From positions 1 through 64,000 of the forward strand of contig CAVVWD010000017.1 of NCBI GenBank assembly GCA_963751835.1: DNA of 64,000 bases, written 5' to 3'. Position numbers and translations under genes: made by a program. Each line of letters starts with the position of its first letter. Within the stretch, counting starts at the first letter, position 1. The notes beneath the pieces were generated by a model. It had not been told where the DNA came from. It ran no database searches and saw only the letters and a list, made by a program, of their open reading frames with translations. The stretch comes from JACVRW01 sp963751835. GTDB lineage: Bacteria; Actinomycetota; Thermoleophilia; Solirubrobacterales; Thermoleophilaceae. Shown here piece by piece: positions 40,756 to 49,005 of this stretch.

Positions 40756-42117
40756 GTGACCGATCAGACGAAATTCACCCTGTCCGAGGACCGCATCCCG
40801 ACCCACTGGGTGAACCTCCTTCCCGACCTGCCGGGCGAGCCGCTGCCCCCGCTCAACCCGGGCACGATGGAGCCCGCCGGCCCCGACGACCTCACGCCGA
40901 TCTTCCCGATGGAGCTGATCGGCCAGGAGGTCTCGATGGACCCGGAGGTCGAGATCCCGGAGGCCGTGCGCGACGTCTACAGGCTCTGGCGGCCCACCCC
41001 GCTCTACCGCGCCCGCCGGCTGGAGCGGGCGCTCGCTACCCCCGCGCACATCTATTACAAGTACGAGGGCGTCTCCCCCGCCGGGTCGCACAAGCCCAAC
41101 AGCGCCGTCGCCCAGGCCTACGCGAACAAGGAGGCGGGGATCGAGCGCCTCGCCACGGAGACCGGCGCGGGCCAGTGGGGCTCCGCGCTCGCGCTCGCGT
41201 GCTCGCTGTTCGGGCTCGAGTGCGTGGTCTACATGGTCGGCGCGAGCTACGACCAGAAGCCCTACCGGCGGGCGATGATGGAGTGCTGGGGCGCCACCGT
41301 GATCCGGTCGCCGAGCGACACGACCGAGGCCGGCCGCTCCCAGTCCGAGCACACGACCGGCTCGCTCGGCATCGCGATCTCCGAGGCCGTGGAGGTCGCC
41401 GCCGGCCATCCCGGCACGAACTACGCGCTCGGCTCGGTGCTCAACCACGTGTGCCTGCATCAGACCGTGATCGGCCAGGAGGCGATGGCGCAGATGGAGA
41501 TGGCGGGCGAGGAGCCCGACGTCGTCGTGGGCTGCGTCGGCGGCGGCTCGAACTTCGCCGGCATGTCCTTCCCCTACCTGCGGCGCGTGCTGCGCGGTGA
41601 GGCCAAGACGCGCTTCGTGGCCGCCGAGCCCGCCGCCTGCCCGACGCTCACGCGCGGCGCCTACCGCTACGACTTCGGCGACACCGTCGGCCTGACGCCG
41701 CTGATGCCGATGTACACGCTCGGCCACGACTTCGTGCCGCCGCCGGTTCATGCCGGCGGGCTCCGCTACCACGGCGACTCGCCGATCATCAGCGGCCTCG
41801 TCAAGCACGGCCTGATGGAGGCGCGCGCCTACCGCCAGAACGAGACGTTCGAGGCCGCGGTCCGGTTTGCCCGCACCGAGGCGATCCTGCCGGCCCCGGA
41901 GCCCGCGCACGCGATCCGGGCGGTCATGGACGAGGCCGAGGCGGCCAAGCAGGCGGGCGAGGAGCGGGTGATCCTGTTCAATCTCTGCGGCCACGGACAC
42001 TTCGACATGTCGGCCTACGACGCCTACCTGGCCGGCAAGCTCGAGGATCCCGAGTTCTCGGAGGCGGACATGGGCGCCGCACTCGAGCGGCTGCCGGACG
42101 CGCCCGCCATCGCCTGA
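40756..42117 (+). CDS. TrpB2-type tryptophan synthase beta-like PLP enzyme
   Basis: TrpB makes tryptophan from indole and serine. This 453-residue protein belongs to the longer TrpB2 type, with the extra N-terminal LSEDRIPTHWVNLLPDLP region. The PLP lysine is in YEGVSPAGSHKPNSAVAQAY, the phosphate-binding glycine loop is VVGCVGGGSNFAGMSFPYLR, and ETGAGQWGSALALACSLFGL is the conserved active-site Glu region. No trpA, trpC or other trp gene is near. TrpB2 enzymes can work without TrpA, for example in indole salvage. Confidence 0.9.
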   Translation: MTDQTKFTLSEDRIPTHWVNLLPDLPGEPLPPLNPGTMEPAGPDDLTPIFPMELIGQEVSMDPEVEIPEAVRDVYRLWRPTPLYRARRLERALATPAHIYYKYEGVSPAGSHKPNSAVAQAYANKEAGIERLATETGAGQWGSALALACSLFGLECVVYMVGASYDQKPYRRAMMECWGATVIRSPSDTTEAGRSQSEHTTGSLGIAISEAVEVAAGHPGTNYALGSVLNHVCLHQTVIGQEAMAQMEMAGEEPDVVVGCVGGGSNFAGMSFPYLRRVLRGEAKTRFVAAEPAACPTLTRGAYRYDFGDTVGLTPLMPMYTLGHDFVPPPVHAGGLRYHGDSPIISGLVKHGLMEARAYRQNETFEAAVRFARTEAILPAPEPAHAIRAVMDEAEAAKQAGEERVILFNLCGHGHFDMSAYDAYLAGKLEDPEFSEADMGAALERLPDAPAIA

Positions 42118-42129
42118 CTGCCGGCCGCG

Positions 42130-42135
42130 TATCGT
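42130..42135 (+). promoter_or_regulatory. -10 box (TATCGT) of the two-component operon
   Basis: TATCGT ends 9 nt before ATG 42145 of the sensor kinase. Confidence 0.45.
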
Positions 42136-42144
42136 CACTTCTGT

Positions 42145-43305
42145 ATGACCGACAGGTCGGCGGACGCGCTCGAGGCCATGAACGAGGCCGTGCTGGCGAT
42201 CGCGGCCGAGCGCTCGGTCGAGCGGGTGCTCGAGCGCATCGTCGAGGTTGCCCGCGGGCTGGCCCGTGCCCGCTATGCCGCGCTCGGGATACCGGACGGC
42301 GAGGGCGGCTTCGCGCAGTTCATCACCTCGGGAATGACCAACGAGGAGATCGCCGCGATGGGCCCGCTGCCGCGCACCCACGGACTGCTCGGCGCGATGC
42401 TCGAGTCGGAGGCCTCACATCGGACGGCCGACATCAGCCAGGACCCCCGCTTCCGCGGCTGGTGGCCGCGGACCCACCCGCGCATGGGCTCGTTCCTCGG
42501 CGTGCCGATCGTCTCGCGCGCCGGGATCATCGCGGCCTTCTACCTGACCGACAGGGAGGGCGCCGGCGGATTCTCCGCCGAGGACCAGCACCTGATCGAG
42601 ATGCTGGCCGCGCACGCGGCGCTGGCAATCGAGAGCGCCCGCCTATACGAGCGCAGTCGCGAGTTGAGCGCCGTGGAGGAGCGCAACCGGCTGGCGCGCG
42701 ACCTGCACGACTCGGTGGTCCAGAAGCTGTTTGGCATCGCGCTGGCCGCGCGCTCCGCGAGCATGCTGCTGGAGCAGCGCGACGCGGGCAGCGCGCACGA
42801 CGAGGTGGAGCGGCTCGGGGAGCTGGCGCAGGAGGCGATCGGAGAGCTCCGCTCGCTCGTGTTCCAGCTCCGGCCGGCGGCGGTCGAGACCGACGGGCTC
42901 GCGCCGGCGCTGCGAAAGCACGTCGAGGTGCTGAGACGGGTCCACAGGCAGGAGATAGTCCTCGAGGGCTTGGGCGGCGCGAGCCTCGGCCCGGCCCGCG
43001 CCGCGGAGGTGTTCCGGATCGCCCAGGAGGCCCTCAGCAACGCGCTGCGCCATTCGCATGCGGGGCGGATCGACGTGCGCCTGTCGGAACCGAACGGGCG
43101 GCTGCGGCTGACCGTCGAGGATGACGGGGTGGGCTTCGAGCCCGGCTCCGCGGCGCTGCGCTCTCGGCGCCTTGGCCTGACCTCGATGGAGGAGCGCGCG
43201 ACAGCGCTCGGCGGCAGGCTCACCGTCGAGTCGCGGCCCGGCGCGGGCGCGACGATCGGGCTGGAGGTGCCCCTTGGCGAGGATTCGCGTACTGATCGCG
43301 GATGA
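42145..43305 (+). CDS. GAF-domain sensor histidine kinase (NarL-type partner)
   Basis: The 386-residue soluble kinase has a GAF domain (~20-170; ARARYAALGIPDGEGGFAQF, SFLGVPIVSRAGIIAAFYLT), a HisKA_3 dimerisation domain with the phospho-acceptor His188 in RLARDLHDSVVQKLFGIALA, and an HATPase domain with RIAQEALSNALRHSHAGRID (N box) and LTVEDDGVGFEPG (G1). No membrane segment is seen, so the signal is probably cytoplasmic (redox, gas or small molecule) through GAF. No heme or iron-binding residues could be assigned. It overlaps the response-regulator gene by 32 nt. Confidence 0.9.
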   Translation: MTDRSADALEAMNEAVLAIAAERSVERVLERIVEVARGLARARYAALGIPDGEGGFAQFITSGMTNEEIAAMGPLPRTHGLLGAMLESEASHRTADISQDPRFRGWWPRTHPRMGSFLGVPIVSRAGIIAAFYLTDREGAGGFSAEDQHLIEMLAAHAALAIESARLYERSRELSAVEERNRLARDLHDSVVQKLFGIALAARSASMLLEQRDAGSAHDEVERLGELAQEAIGELRSLVFQLRPAAVETDGLAPALRKHVEVLRRVHRQEIVLEGLGGASLGPARAAEVFRIAQEALSNALRHSHAGRIDVRLSEPNGRLRLTVEDDGVGFEPGSAALRSRRLGLTSMEERATALGGRLTVESRPGAGATIGLEVPLGEDSRTDRG

Positions 43306-43921
43306 CCACGCGGTCGTGCGCCAGGGGCTTCGGACCTTCCTGGAGCTCCAGGACGACATCGAGGTCATGGGTGACGCCTGCGACGGCGAGGAGGCGGTGG
43401 CAGCCGCACTCGACGGCCGGCCCGACGTGGTCATCATGGACCTCGTGATGCCTGGGCTGGACGGCATCGAGGCCACGCGCCGCATCCTGCGCGAGCGCCC
43501 GGCCACGCGCGTGATCGCCCTGACGAGCTTCCTGGACGACGAAAAGGTGCTGCCGGCGGTGCGCGCCGGCGCAGCGGGCTACCTGCTGAAGGACGTCGAG
43601 CCCGAGCAGCTCGTCCGGGCGATCCGCACCGTCCACGGCGGCGAGGCCCTGCTCCATCCCGCCGCGACGGCGACAGTGATGCGCGAGCTCGCGGATCACG
43701 CGGAGCCCGCGGACGAGGCCGACCTCGGTCTGACCGGGCGCGAGCGCGAGGTGCTGGCGCTCGTGGCGCGCGGACTGCCCAACAAGCTGATCGCGCGCGA
43801 GCTCGGAATCGCGGAGAAGACCGTCAAGACCCACATGAGCAGCATCCTCGCCAAGCTCGGCGTGACCGACCGCACCCAGGCTGCGTTGCTGGCGGTGCGC
43901 CGCGGCTGGGTCGAGCCGTAG
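43274..43921 (+). CDS. NarL/LuxR-family response regulator
   Basis: The 215-residue protein has a receiver domain (IRVLIADDHAVVRQGLRTFL; phospho-acceptor Asp56 in VVIMDLVMPGLDG; conserved Thr and Lys in VIALTSF and GYLLKD) and a LuxR-type helix-turn-helix (LTGREREVLALVARGLPNKL; IAEKTVKTHMSSILAKLGVT). The only start that keeps the receiver complete is TTG 43274, inside the kinase gene, so the pair are translationally coupled. Target genes are unknown. Confidence 0.92.
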   Translation: MARIRVLIADDHAVVRQGLRTFLELQDDIEVMGDACDGEEAVAAALDGRPDVVIMDLVMPGLDGIEATRRILRERPATRVIALTSFLDDEKVLPAVRAGAAGYLLKDVEPEQLVRAIRTVHGGEALLHPAATATVMRELADHAEPADEADLGLTGREREVLALVARGLPNKLIARELGIAEKTVKTHMSSILAKLGVTDRTQAALLAVRRGWVEP

Positions 43922-43980
43922 CGGCCATGGGCCCAATGGCCTAGGCCCAATTTCCGATGGTGGCGGCCTCACCGCCCGCC

Positions 43981-43986
43981 TAGATT
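43981..43986 (+). promoter_or_regulatory. -10 box (TAGATT) of the SDR-queA-like operon
   Basis: TAGATT ends 8 nt before ATG 43995. Confidence 0.4.
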
Positions 43987-43994
43987 CGGCGGCG

Positions 43995-44681
43995 ATGGCA
44001 TCCGCGATCGTCACCGGCGCGTCCCGTGGCCTCGGCCTGGCGCTTGCGCGGGCACTGGCGACGCGACGCCGGTCGCTCGTGATCGATGCGCGCGGCGAGC
44101 AGGACCTGGAGACCGCTCGCGCGGAGCTCGCCGCGATGACCGAGGTGGTGGCGGTGGCCGGCGACGTGACAAGCGAGTCGCACCGCCGCGCCCTGGTCGC
44201 GGCCGCCGGCGACCAGGTCGATCTGCTCGTCAACAACGCCGGCGGCCTCGGCCCGAGCCCGCTGCCGCGCCTCGAGCGCTATCCGCTCGACCAGCTCGAG
44301 GAGCTGTACCGGGTGAACACCCTCGCGCCGCTGCGGCTGTTCCAGCTCGCGCTGCCGCTGCTGAGCAGTCAAGCGGCGATCCTCAACATCACCTCCGATG
44401 CCGCCGTCGAGGCCTACGAGGGCTGGGGCGGGTACGGCTCCTCCAAGGCCGCGCTCGAGCAGCTCACGCGGGTCCTGGCAGCCGAGCATCCGGGGCTGCG
44501 CGTCTATTCGGTCGACCCCGGCGACATGCGCACCCGCATGCACCAGGACGCCTTCCCCGGCGAGGACATCTCCGACCGGCCGCCGCCCGAGCAGAGCGTG
44601 CCGGGGCTTCTGGCGCTGATCGACGGCGAGCTCCCGAGCGGCCGCTATCGCGCAAGCGAGCTGGTGGAGGTCCCGGCTTGA
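43995..44681 (+). CDS. Short-chain dehydrogenase/reductase
   Basis: The 228-residue classical SDR has the cofactor motif SAIVTGASRGLGLALARALA (TGxxxGxG), the LLVNNAGG motif, and the catalytic Ser/Tyr/Lys in LNITSDAAVEAYEGWGGYGS-SKAALEQL (YxxxK as YGSSK). The basic Arg after the glycine motif suggests NADP(H). The substrate is not predictable. It is joined to the QueA-like gene by a TTGA overlap. Confidence 0.88.
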   Translation: MASAIVTGASRGLGLALARALATRRRSLVIDARGEQDLETARAELAAMTEVVAVAGDVTSESHRRALVAAAGDQVDLLVNNAGGLGPSPLPRLERYPLDQLEELYRVNTLAPLRLFQLALPLLSSQAAILNITSDAAVEAYEGWGGYGSSKAALEQLTRVLAAEHPGLRVYSVDPGDMRTRMHQDAFPGEDISDRPPPEQSVPGLLALIDGELPSGRYRASELVEVPA

Positions 44682-45721
44682 GCGCGCTGCCCGTCGCGGC
44701 CGAAGAGCTGCGCGAGGCGGACCGCCCGCCCGAGGAGCGCGGCCTGAGCCGCGACCGCGTGCTCATGCTCGTGGCCGACCCGGCCGCGGGCGGGCTCTAC
44801 CACGGCCACTTCGACGAGCTGCCCGAGTTGCTCGGGCCCGGCGACGTGCTGGTCCTGAACACCTCGCGCACCCTGCCCGCGGCGCTGCCGGCCCGCTCCG
44901 CCGGCGGCGTCCGGCTCCTCCTCCACCTCTCGACGCCGGCTCCGGGCGAGCGACCCGGGCGCTGGATCGTCGAGCTGCGCACGGACGACGGCCGCCGGCA
45001 TGGAGGCCATGCCGGCCAGCGGCTGCTGCTCCCCGGCGGGGCCGAGGCCGAGTTGCTGGCGAGCTACGTGGGATCGCGGCTCTGGGTCGCCGACCTCCAC
45101 CTGGGCGGGCGCGACCTGCTCGATTACCTCGACAGCCATGGACAGCCGATCCGCTACGGGCACGCCCGAGCGGACTGGCCGCTCGACGCCTATCAGAACG
45201 TGTACGCGGTCGAGCCCGGCAGCGCCGAGATGCCGAGCGCGGGACGGCCGTTCACGGCCGGCATGATCACCCGCCTGGTCGCCCGCGGCGTCGACGTGGC
45301 GCCGGTCGTGCTGCACACCGGCGTGTCCTCGCTCGAGCGTGGCGAGCCGCCCTATTCGGAGCGCTTCGAGGTGTCGCGCGCCACCGCCGAGCGCGTCAAC
45401 CTCGCGCGGGCGCTGGGCGGCCGCGTGGTGGCGGTGGGAACGACGTCGGTGCGAGCCCTCGAGTCCGCCGCGCACGCCGACGGCAGCGTGCGCGCGGCGT
45501 CCGGCTGGACCGACCTCGTGATCGGCGCGGAGCGGCCGCTGCGCGCGGTCGACGCGGTGCTCAGCGGCTTCCACGATCGCGACTCCTCGCATCTGCAGCT
45601 GCTCGAGGCGGTGGCCGGACAGTCGCTCCTCGAGGGTGCCTACTCCGCCGCGCTGGAGCACGGCTACCTGCGCCACGAGTTCGGCGACCTGCTGCTCGTG
45701 CTGCCGCAGCGCAGCGAGTGA
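44678..45721 (+). CDS. QueA-like S-adenosylmethionine:tRNA ribosyltransferase-isomerase family protein
   Basis: QueA moves the ribosyl part of SAM onto preQ1-tRNA in queuosine synthesis. This 347-residue protein has the overall fold signatures: GPGDVLVLNTSRTLPAALPA, YQNVYAVEPGSAEMPSAGRP-FTAGMI, VLHTGVSSLE and VAVGTTSVRALESAA. The hallmark PTAGLHFT motif reads PSAGRPFT, so a strictly conserved His-containing stretch has changed, and no tgt, queG or queC-F gene is near. It may be a divergent QueA or a paralogue with another reaction. The start is TTG 44678, overlapping the SDR stop. Confidence 0.75.
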   Translation: MSALPVAAEELREADRPPEERGLSRDRVLMLVADPAAGGLYHGHFDELPELLGPGDVLVLNTSRTLPAALPARSAGGVRLLLHLSTPAPGERPGRWIVELRTDDGRRHGGHAGQRLLLPGGAEAELLASYVGSRLWVADLHLGGRDLLDYLDSHGQPIRYGHARADWPLDAYQNVYAVEPGSAEMPSAGRPFTAGMITRLVARGVDVAPVVLHTGVSSLERGEPPYSERFEVSRATAERVNLARALGGRVVAVGTTSVRALESAAHADGSVRAASGWTDLVIGAERPLRAVDAVLSGFHDRDSSHLQLLEAVAGQSLLEGAYSAALEHGYLRHEFGDLLLVLPQRSE

Positions 45722-45724
45722 CGT

Positions 45725-46609
45725 CTAGCGCTTGCGCCGGCGCTTGCGCGAGCTCGGCCGCTCGGGCACCGGCTCCGGCTCGGAGGGCTCCGGCTCCTTC
45801 GTCTCCGGCGGCCCGAGCAGCGACCCGCTCTGTTCCTGCTCGGCCCCGGGCTGCGGCTCGAGACCGCGCCGCTGAGCGGCGGTGGGCCAGGGCTCCGCTT
45901 CGCCCGTCTCCCAGGCCGGACCGCGCCCACCGGGCCAGTTGCCCAGGTAGAGCGCGCCGATCGCGCCCAGCCAGAAGGCCTCGATGATCACCGGGACGAG
46001 CGGCACGATCTGAAGCACGAGCAGCGCACCGGTCACCACGCCCAGGATGCCGATGAACGGGCTCAGCAGGCCGACGCGGCGGGCGCGGAGCGGCAGCATC
46101 ACGAACAGGAACGCCGTTGCAATCGACCCGGCGAAGTTGAGCGCGAAGACTGCCGCGTTCGCGTTGTCCTCCAGGAGCCGGTCGGCCCGGTCGTCACCCG
46201 CGTTGCCGCGAATCGGCTCGCCCCCCGCAAAGTCGCTCGCGACGTCGACCTGGCCGACCGCACCCAGAATCAGGCCGACCGCGTACAGCGCGGGCCCGGC
46301 CACGATCATGTAGATGAACCAGTTCGGCACCCCTCCGGCACGGGCCTGGACGGCGCGGAAGAGATAGAGGAAGACGCCGATAAGAAGCAGCGACGCGAGC
46401 GCCTGGGCCCCTCGCGCTCCGAGCAGCATCGCCGGGTTCTCATCCACCGAGAGCAGGAAGTCCGGGATCGGCTCGATGCCGGCCCGGTCCTCGACCACGG
46501 TCTGCAGCAGGATCACCTGGGCCAGCAGCAGGAGCGCCGCGACGAACGCGGCGGCGGCCGCGGGGCGGGCCCAGCGGGCCTCCCACTCGAGCTGGTCCTG
46601 CTTGCTCAC
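45725..46609 (-). CDS. Multi-pass membrane protein of unknown function with basic tail
   Basis: The 294-residue protein has about five to six helices (AAAAAFVAALLLLAQVILLQ; QALASLLLIGVFLYLFRAVQ; WFIYMIVAGPALYAVGLILG; FALNFAGSIATAFLFVMLPL; LSPFIGILGVVTGALLVLQI; EAFWLGAIGALYLGNW). The last ~75 residues are a Pro/Glu-rich linker ending in SSRKRRRKR. No family recognised. GTG 46609 overlaps the stop of the small upstream gene by 4 nt, so it is the third gene of the CBS operon. Confidence 0.7.
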   Translation of the reverse strand: MSKQDQLEWEARWARPAAAAAFVAALLLLAQVILLQTVVEDRAGIEPIPDFLLSVDENPAMLLGARGAQALASLLLIGVFLYLFRAVQARAGGVPNWFIYMIVAGPALYAVGLILGAVGQVDVASDFAGGEPIRGNAGDDRADRLLEDNANAAVFALNFAGSIATAFLFVMLPLRARRVGLLSPFIGILGVVTGALLVLQIVPLVPVIIEAFWLGAIGALYLGNWPGGRGPAWETGEAEPWPTAAQRRGLEPQPGAEQEQSGSLLGPPETKEPEPSEPEPVPERPSSRKRRRKR

Positions 46610-46800
46610 GGAGCGGGGTTGGGCGGCCGCTCGGAGTGACGGGTCACACGCGGCGGGTAGTAATCGCTGTCCTCCGGCTCGACGATCTTGGACACGCGCT
46701 CACCCACGGCGAGCACGAGGTCGAGCATCGGCGTCATCAGGCGAATCGCTCCCTCGATCCGCCGCCTTGTGCGCAGCTGGCCGGGTGTCATTGGCGCCAT
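46606..46800 (-). CDS. Small conserved-looking protein (64 aa)
   Basis: MAPMTPGQLRTRRRIEGAIR followed by LMTPMLDLVLAVGERVSKIV and a Tyr/Pro-rich end. It has one amphipathic or membrane-associated helix. No known family. Its 4-nt overlap with the membrane-protein gene and 5-nt distance from the CBS gene support it as a real operon member. Confidence 0.6.
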   Translation of the reverse strand: MAPMTPGQLRTRRRIEGAIRLMTPMLDLVLAVGERVSKIVEPEDSDYYPPRVTRHSERPPNPAP

Positions 46801-46805
46801 CGCGA

Positions 46806-47252
46806 TCAGCCGCCGCGCTGGTGGAAGTAGAACTCCGGCAACGCCGCCTTGGCCACCTCGGCCGTGATCTGCTGGGCCTGGTGGAGGTCCCCCGCGCGCA
46901 CCGCGAGGTCGTCGATGGTCACGATCCCCACGAGGGTCTCGCCCTCGGTCACCGGCAGGCGCCGGATGCGGTGCTGGATCATCAGCGCCACCGCCTCCTC
47001 GAGGTCCATCTCCACCTCGCCGGTCACGAGCGGCCTCGAGGCGTGCGCCCCGGCTTCGTCACGGGCCTCAACCTGGTCGGCAACGACCGCCAGCGCGAGG
47101 TCGCGGTCGGTGATCACGCCGACCGGGCGACCACCCTCGCAGACCACGACCGAACCGACGTTGCGGTCACGCATGAGCTCGCCCACACGCCGCAGGCTGT
47201 CCGCTGTTTCGACCGTGACGACGCCCTGAGTCATCACCTCGGAGATGTGCAC
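46806..47252 (-). CDS. Paired CBS-domain protein
   Basis: The 148-residue protein is two CBS motifs: VMTQGVVTVETADSLRRVGE with RPVGVITDRDLA, and VTGEVEMDLEEAVALMIQHR with GETLVGIVTIDDLA. CBS pairs bind adenine nucleotides or SAM and report energy state. It is the first gene of a three-gene operon with a small protein and a membrane protein. GTG 47252 is supported by TACAGT 6 nt upstream. Confidence 0.88.
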   Translation of the reverse strand: MHISEVMTQGVVTVETADSLRRVGELMRDRNVGSVVVCEGGRPVGVITDRDLALAVVADQVEARDEAGAHASRPLVTGEVEMDLEEAVALMIQHRIRRLPVTEGETLVGIVTIDDLAVRAGDLHQAQQITAEVAKAALPEFYFHQRGG

Positions 47253-47258
47253 GGCGCG

Positions 47259-47268
47259 ACTGTATCGT
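47259..47268. promoter_or_regulatory. Back-to-back -10 boxes sharing one TA
   Basis: ACTGTATCGT contains TATCGT (47263-47268, + strand, 7 nt before GTG 47276) and TACAGT on the minus strand (47264 down to 47259, 6 nt before GTG 47252). Both hexamers use the same TA at 47263-47264, so one site could serve divergent leaderless transcription. Confidence 0.5.
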
Positions 47269-47275
47269 GCGCGCG

Positions 47276-47650
47276 GTGAGCGTCGTGCTGTACGGAGCCA
47301 GCGGCTATACCGGCCGGCTGGTGGGCGAGGAACTGGGAAGACGCGGCGTCGAGCACGTCCTGAGCGGCCGCGATCCGGCCAAGCTCGACCCGCTGGCGGC
47401 GAGGCGGTGTGCCCGTGAGCGCGGTGACGCTCGACGACGAGCCGGCTGCGCGAGCTCCTTCGGGACGCTGGTGTTCGAGGGCCACGGCGCCCGCGCGGGA
47501 GGCGGGGGTGGCGCTCGTGCCGGCGGTCGGGTTCGACTACCTGCCGGGGGACTTCATAGCCCGCCTGGCGGCGGAAGGGCTCGAGCCGCTCGAGGAGCCG
47601 TGATCGCCTACGCGGTCAAGGGCTTTGGCATGGGTCGTGGCGGCGCTGAC
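47276..47650 (+). pseudogene. Saccharopine dehydrogenase-like / trans-acting enoyl reductase remnant
   Basis: Starts as a normal member of the family (SVVLYGASGYTGRLVGEELG, GVEHVLSGRDPAKLDPLAAR), then breaks up. Further pieces in other frames read VPVSAVTLDDEPAARA, FEGHGARA, AGVALVPAVGFDYLPGDFIA and VIAYAVKGFGMGRG. The pieces keep family order but much of the domain between them, and all after them, is missing. At least two frame changes and internal deletions are needed, so this is real decay or a mis-assembled region, not one base error. Confidence 0.7.
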
Positions 47651-47664
47651 CGCCCGGGGTCCCC

Positions 47665-47670
47665 TACCCT
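47665..47670 (+). promoter_or_regulatory. -10 box (TACCCT) of the 47677 gene
   Basis: TACCCT ends 6 nt before ATG 47677, which supports this small gene as expressed. Confidence 0.45.
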
Positions 47671-47676
47671 TGAGGC

Positions 47677-47955
47677 ATGTCATCTGAAGATCCCTTCGGC
47701 GGCCTCTTCGGCGACCCCGACGAGCTCCGCCGTCGCATGGAGCAGTTCGCCGAGCAGATGCAGGGAGCACAGAAGGTCGCGTGGGCCGACAACGCAATCA
47801 AGCTGGCGGTCGACATGACGGTGGCGGGTCTCGCCCGCATGAACCTTCAGGGCAACGCCGAGCAGCAGTCGCGGGACCTGCTGCAGGCGATGCGCCTGAT
47901 GTTCCCCGAGGCCGTCATTCTTGTGCGCGAGGCTCGGGAGGGTTTCGGGACCTAG
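47677..47955 (+). CDS. Small helical protein of unknown function (92 aa)
   Basis: MSSEDPFGGLFGDPDELRRR begins a short Gly/Asp-rich segment, then helices MEQFAEQMQGAQKVAWADNA and VDMTVAGLARMNLQGNAEQQ. The rest is mixed. I know no family. It has its own -10 box, and its last 41 nt overlap the end of the convergent membrane-protein gene. Confidence 0.6.
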   Translation: MSSEDPFGGLFGDPDELRRRMEQFAEQMQGAQKVAWADNAIKLAVDMTVAGLARMNLQGNAEQQSRDLLQAMRLMFPEAVILVREAREGFGT

Positions 47956-48925
47956 CCTTCTCGCTCTCGCGGTCCTCACGGCCGCGCGCGATCACCTCCT
48001 TGAAGCTGCGCACGCGGAAGATGAACACGAGCGCGGTGAAGCCGATCCCGAAGGTGAGCGCGCCGATCGCGATCTGCTGGCCCACGGAATAGGCGGCGAC
48101 CGTGGCCCCCGCAGCGGTCCCCGCGAACACCTGCGTGAGCAGCGCCTGCTGCACGCCCGCGCCCTGCGGCGTGAACGGCACGGCGGCGGACACCGCGTTG
48201 ACGCCCAGCACCAGGAGCACGTTCTTCACCGAGCCCCCGACCCGGAAGGCCTCCAGCAGCATCCAGAAGGCGGCGAAGCGGAAGCACCAGCCCGCGAACT
48301 GGACCGCGAACACCTCTCGGAGGTAGCGGTCGCGGTCCTGCAGGATCGTGAACCCCTGGCGGATTCGCTCCCAGAACGCCTGGGCGCGCGCGCTCAGGAG
48401 CGCGAACGCGGTGAGCCCCCCCACCCCTAGCAGCGTCACCAGGAAGAGCGTGAACTCCGGATGCTGGGCGAGGTACGAGAGGTCGAACGCGTTCAGCTTC
48501 GCGAAGTCGGGCGGCTTGGGGAACACGCCCTGCGTGAAGGCGAACAGGAGGATCAGCGAGCCCATCGCGACGTCGAAGCCGAGCTCGACCACGAAGCTCG
48601 CCGCGACCGCCGGGTAGCTCGAGCGCGGAATCGAGGTCTTGGTCAGGAACAGCCTCACGACGTCGCCGCCGCGGGCGGGGATCACGGCGTTGAAGCCGTA
48701 GCCGGCGAAGTAGGCGCCCCAGATCTCGCGGAAGTGGATGGTCTCGGTGGGATAGGCGGCGCGCAGGATGTTGAAGCTGGCGCGGGCTCGCAGTGTCAGA
48801 TAGGCCGTGAACAGGGCGAGGGCGATCAGAAGGGGGACCAGCCGGACGGACGCCAGGTTCGAGAGGAACTCGTCGACCGCGTCGAAAAACGACCGGAAGG
48901 ACTCGCCGAGGCTCGCCGTCTGCAC
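47915..48925 (-). CDS. Lysylphosphatidylglycerol synthase TM-region / UPF0104-like membrane protein
   Basis: The 336-residue protein has about eight helices and the conserved AYFAGYGFNAVIPARGGDVV-RLFLTK motif of the YbhN/LPG-synthase transmembrane family, plus GVNAVSAAVPFTPQGAGVQQ near the end. These proteins move or anchor lipids; the catalytic domain of MprF-type enzymes is absent, so it is a stand-alone flippase-like unit. GTG 48925 is chosen over TTG 48964 because TAACTT lies 7 nt upstream. Confidence 0.85.
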   Translation of the reverse strand: MQTASLGESFRSFFDAVDEFLSNLASVRLVPLLIALALFTAYLTLRARASFNILRAAYPTETIHFREIWGAYFAGYGFNAVIPARGGDVVRLFLTKTSIPRSSYPAVAASFVVELGFDVAMGSLILLFAFTQGVFPKPPDFAKLNAFDLSYLAQHPEFTLFLVTLLGVGGLTAFALLSARAQAFWERIRQGFTILQDRDRYLREVFAVQFAGWCFRFAAFWMLLEAFRVGGSVKNVLLVLGVNAVSAAVPFTPQGAGVQQALLTQVFAGTAAGATVAAYSVGQQIAIGALTFGIGFTALVFIFRVRSFKEVIARGREDRESEKARSRNPPEPRAQE

Positions 48926-48932
48926 CTCGTGA

Positions 48933-48938
48933 AAGTTA
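48933..48938 (-). promoter_or_regulatory. -10 box (TAACTT) of the LPG-synthase-like gene
   Basis: Ends 7 nt before GTG 48925 on the minus strand. Confidence 0.45.
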
Positions 48939-48992
48939 GGGGCGCGCGCCGCCCGAGGCGCCAAGCCGCGAACCGCGCGTGCTGAGGGCGCG

Positions 48993-49000
48993 TATAACGT
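48993..49000 (+). promoter_or_regulatory. -10 region (TATAACGT) of the sigma factor gene
   Basis: TATAAC (48993-48998) or TAACGT (48995-49000) lies 5-7 nt before ATG 49006. TATAAC is the closest match to a vegetative -10 consensus in the window. Confidence 0.45.
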
Positions 49001-49005
49001 GGGGC

